Of a stretch of DNA of 64,000 bases, positions 61,818 through 64,000 are shown one piece after another; position 1 is the first letter of the stretch; every line of letters begins with the position of its first letter. The translations under genes were made by a program, and so were the position numbers. This DNA comes from Sanguibacter keddieii DSM 10542. Lineage in GTDB: Bacteria; Actinomycetota; Actinomycetes; Actinomycetales; Cellulomonadaceae. The DNA lies in the NCBI RefSeq assembly GCF_000024925.1, contig NC_013521.1, positions 3,348,001 through 3,412,000 of the forward strand, in the 5' to 3' direction. The notes under the pieces were generated by a model, which searched no databases, was not told the DNA's origin, and saw only the letters and a program-made list of their open reading frames with translations.

Positions 61818-61866
61818 GCAGCACAGAGGCCGCAGCATCGTCACGGTGCTGCGGCCTCTGTGCTGC
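61818..61866 (+). terminator. Terminator after mscL
   Basis: A perfect 20-bp stem, GCAGCACAGAGGCCGCAGCA (61818-61837) and its complement (61847-61866), with a nine-base loop. It lies 28 bases after the mscL stop and could also end the convergent small gene transcript. Confidence 0.85.
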
Positions 61867-61889
61867 GCTCGACCCCGGTGAGCGGCGTC

Positions 61890-62228
61890 TTACCAGTGGG
61901 GTGGGACGTCCTGGCGGAGGCGGTCGTCGTTGGCGTCGCCCGCGCCGCCAGCACCACCTGCGGCTGCGTCGGACCAGCCGGTCGCGGTCTCGTCGCTGCT
62001 GACGCCGGCCACGGCCTCACGCTCGGTCCCTCGTCGCACGACGCGGCGGTTGCCACGACGCCGGGCAGGCGTCGCCGGTGTCGCCGGTGTCGCCGGTGTC
62101 GTACCCGTAGTGCTTTCCGGGACCGCGTCGTCCGGACCTGAGCCGACCGGTGCCGGGGTGTCCGCAGCTGAGCCGTCAGGTGCGGCCGTGCCACCCTGTC
62201 CCGCCACGAACGCGCCGTCCGGCGTCAC
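61890..62228 (-). CDS. Small hypothetical protein coupled to the helicase gene
   Basis: A 112-residue reading frame whose GTG overlaps the helicase stop (GTGA), implying coupling. It is hydrophilic with Thr/Pro/Ala repeats (ATPATPATPA, from a 9-bp DNA repeat near 62077-62105) and a basic ARRRGNRRVVRRG patch, and it ends DDRLRQDVPPHW. I do not recognise a domain. The tight overlap favours a real gene. Confidence 0.55.
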   Translation of the reverse strand: MTPDGAFVAGQGGTAAPDGSAADTPAPVGSGPDDAVPESTTGTTPATPATPATPARRRGNRRVVRRGTEREAVAGVSSDETATGWSDAAAGGAGGAGDANDDRLRQDVPPHW

Positions 62229-64000
62229 AGCCCGAGGGCTCGACGGACCGCGCTCGACACGGCGATGTCCACGCGGTTGCTGCGGCGGACCAGCCCGAGC
62301 TCGGAGCGCACCTGGGCGGCGAGCTCGTCGGCGTCACGCGGGACACCGTCGGTCATGATCCAGCGCGCGACCTCGTCGAGGTCGTCGTCACCGTAGGCCG
62401 CGATGGGCAGACCGGCCTCGACGTCCGGGCGCGTCGCCCGGCGCTGGGGCTCGCGAGGTGTCGGGACCCCGTCGGCGGTGAGCAGCGGTGCGGTGACCAC
62501 CGGGACGGGCGCGGAGGGGTCGACGACCTCTCCGGCGAACCCTTCTGCGGCGGCCAGACCGGCGATGTCACCGGCGTCGTCGACGCCGACGAGCGGGATC
62601 GCGCCCGTCACCGGCATGCGTGCGGCGCGGCGGCGCGCCTCGATCTCGAGGACCGCCTCGCGGATGCGGTTCGCCTGGCCCTCGGGGTCGAGGAACAAGG
62701 AGACCGACCACACCTGGATGACCGACCAGCCGAGGCGCTCGAGACGCTCGGCGCGCTGGCGGTCGCGGACCCGGATGCTCGTCTCGGCGGTGTAGTCCGC
62801 GTCGTCGGTGAGCACCGCGACGAGGAGCTCGTCCGGCAGGTCGGGGTGCCCGACCACGAGCGGGATGTGCTCGCCGTCCGACGCGCCGTGGTGCGTCTCG
62901 ACGGTCAGGCCGGCCCGGAACAGGCGCTCGGCGAGGTCGAGCACCAGGCGGTCGGGGTCCGGCTGCCCCTCGGCGAAGTCGCCGACGTCGTGCACCGGGC
63001 TGGCGGAGCGCTGCTCGACGAAGCCCAGGAGGGCACCGAGCAGCTGGGAGCCTGCTCCGCGCAGACGCTCGGGGTCGAGGTCGTCCGCACCGAAGCAGGA
63101 CACGACGGTGAGCCGGCGCCGGGTCGCACCGACGGCGTTGAGCAGGAGCGAGTCGCCCGTCGGGCCGGAGACGTCGCCGAAGTTGTGCAGCACACGGCCG
63201 TGCGGGGTGCGGCCGAAGCCGACCGAGAAGATCACGGCCTCGCGGCTCAGACCGGCGACGGACTGCAGGTCGGAGACCACCACGGGCTCGCGCCGCGACG
63301 GGTCGAAGAAGGGGCCGAGCGCCGCGTTCTGGCGCACCTGGCCGAGGATCGCCTCGCGGATGCGGTCCGCGTGCGTCCGCGACCCGGTGATGATGCCGAG
63401 CGACTCGTCCGGCCGGTCGAGCGCGTGCAGGATCGCGAGCTCGACCACCCGGTCGACCTCCGTCTGCGTCGACTCGACCGCGCCCGACGTGGGGTCGGGC
63501 ATGCCGACGCCCTCGACGGTCTCGAAGAACACCAGCCGCTCCTGCGACGGCAGCGGCATGGGGTGCAGCACCCCGGCGTAACCGTGCTCCGACAGGAACT
63601 GCGTGAGCTCGGGGTCCCGGCGCGAGGAGTCGCCGACCAGCGCGACGGTCGGCAGGAGCTCGGCGAGGCTGCGGACCGCCTGGCCCGGGGCGCAGCGGGC
63701 GTCGCCCACGACGACGACCTGACGTCCGCGGGCGACGGCCGACAGCACCGACTCGACCGGCAGGTGCTGCGCCGCGTCGAGGACCACGAGGTCGACCGTG
63801 CGGTGCGCGGGCAGCACGTGCGGGACGAGCGTCGGCGTCGCGATCATGCAGGGGCGCAGCTTGCGCAGGACGTCGCCGTACTCCTCGGCCACGGTGCGCA
63901 GGCTGGTCAGCGACTCCTCGACCAGCAGGGCGAAGAGCCCCTCGGCCTGGTCGCGGTTGTCGCGCAGGGCGCCGTGGATCTGCGCGACGGCCGCCGCACG
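62225..64000 (-). CDS. SF1 helicase with C-terminal nuclease-like domain (5' end beyond window)
   Basis: The last 591 residues of a larger protein that reads leftward from beyond the window. The visible part shows the second RecA-like lobe of a UPF1-like SF1 helicase: LVVLDAAQHLPVESVLSA (motif II variant), VVVVGDARCAPGQAVRSL, SLGIITGSRTHADRIREA, VVVSDLQSVAGLSREAVIFSVGFGRTPHG and LLNAVGATRRRLTVVSCF. A restriction-endonuclease-like fold follows (YTAETSIRVRDRQRAERLERLGWSVIQVWSVSLFLDPEGQANRI), as in REase_MTES proteins. The Walker A lies outside the window. Confidence 0.8.
   Translation of the reverse strand, partial: RAAAVAQIHGALRDNRDQAEGLFALLVEESLTSLRTVAEEYGDVLRKLRPCMIATPTLVPHVLPAHRTVDLVVLDAAQHLPVESVLSAVARGRQVVVVGDARCAPGQAVRSLAELLPTVALVGDSSRRDPELTQFLSEHGYAGVLHPMPLPSQERLVFFETVEGVGMPDPTSGAVESTQTEVDRVVELAILHALDRPDESLGIITGSRTHADRIREAILGQVRQNAALGPFFDPSRREPVVVSDLQSVAGLSREAVIFSVGFGRTPHGRVLHNFGDVSGPTGDSLLLNAVGATRRRLTVVSCFGADDLDPERLRGAGSQLLGALLGFVEQRSASPVHDVGDFAEGQPDPDRLVLDLAERLFRAGLTVETHHGASDGEHIPLVVGHPDLPDELLVAVLTDDADYTAETSIRVRDRQRAERLERLGWSVIQVWSVSLFLDPEGQANRIREAVLEIEARRRAARMPVTGAIPLVGVDDAGDIAGLAAAEGFAGEVVDPSAPVPVVTAPLLTADGVPTPREPQRRATRPDVEAGLPIAAYGDDDLDEVARWIMTDGVPRDADELAAQVRSELGLVRRSNRVDIAVSSAVRRALGL

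Overview
This is a 64 kb chromosomal window from a very GC-rich actinobacterium. Gene order and family content (Glp/GlpR divisome pair, tandem Rpf proteins, SepX-like membrane protein, LAxTG-type wall anchor) suggest Micrococcales, perhaps near Cellulomonas/Sanguibacter/Oerskovia. That placement is inference from gene content, not a measured relationship. The window is chromosomal housekeeping DNA: I see no phage, insertion sequence, plasmid function or CRISPR array. It opens inside recQ and ends inside an SF1 helicase gene, both cut by the window edges.

Layout. 1-7 kb: recQ (minus), an MFS exporter, cycA, then pth and rplY (minus) and a SIMPL protein. 7-10 kb: tRNA-Gln, glmU, prs and the SIMPL gene read leftward. 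10-19.5 kb: TetR, a NatAB-like ABC exporter, MarR, DedA, an ABC-F ATPase, two unknown genes and a MATE exporter behind twin palindromes. 19.5-34.6 kb (minus): the actinobacterial cluster rsmI ... metG-tatD-rpf-rpf-ksgA-ispE, here interrupted by a Cys-repeat lipoprotein, a SNF2 ATPase, a PQQ-type sugar dehydrogenase, alaC and (plus strand) pncA. 34.6-38.3 kb: protein O-mannosyltransferase, then a MarR-MFS pair with a clear operator. 38.3-43 kb: fatty acid desaturase, a LacI regulator and a secreted, wall-anchored glucoamylase-like hydrolase whose signal peptide is out of frame with its catalytic part. 43.2-50.4 kb: an iron-siderophore ABC importer (ATPase, lipoprotein, fused double permease), a second methionyl-tRNA synthetase and a second siderophore lipoprotein; two of these promoters carry IdeR/DtxR-like iron boxes. 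50.6-52.7 kb: DUF222-HNH nuclease and tRNA-Ala. 52.7-62 kb: GlpR/SepX-rimJ-glp, divergent 5-FCL, a penicillin-acylase-like hydrolase, a CIRCE-controlled FmdB/Ruc-like chaperone, a SAF protein and mscL, much as around Mycobacterium tuberculosis Rv0985c-Rv0996.

The most interesting signal is just upstream of the second methionyl-tRNA synthetase (47342-47473). It consists of a promoter, a leaderless 16-codon reading frame with two adjacent Met codons, and three G/C-rich segments that can form either an antiterminator or a terminator. This is the architecture of ribosome-mediated attenuation responding to charged tRNA-Met. Other good signals are a CIRCE element before the FmdB-like gene, a MarR operator filling a 17-bp promoter spacer, and twin palindromes before the MATE gene. 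At least seventeen genes have a TANNNT-like -10 element 6-7 bases before the start codon, so leaderless transcription looks common here.
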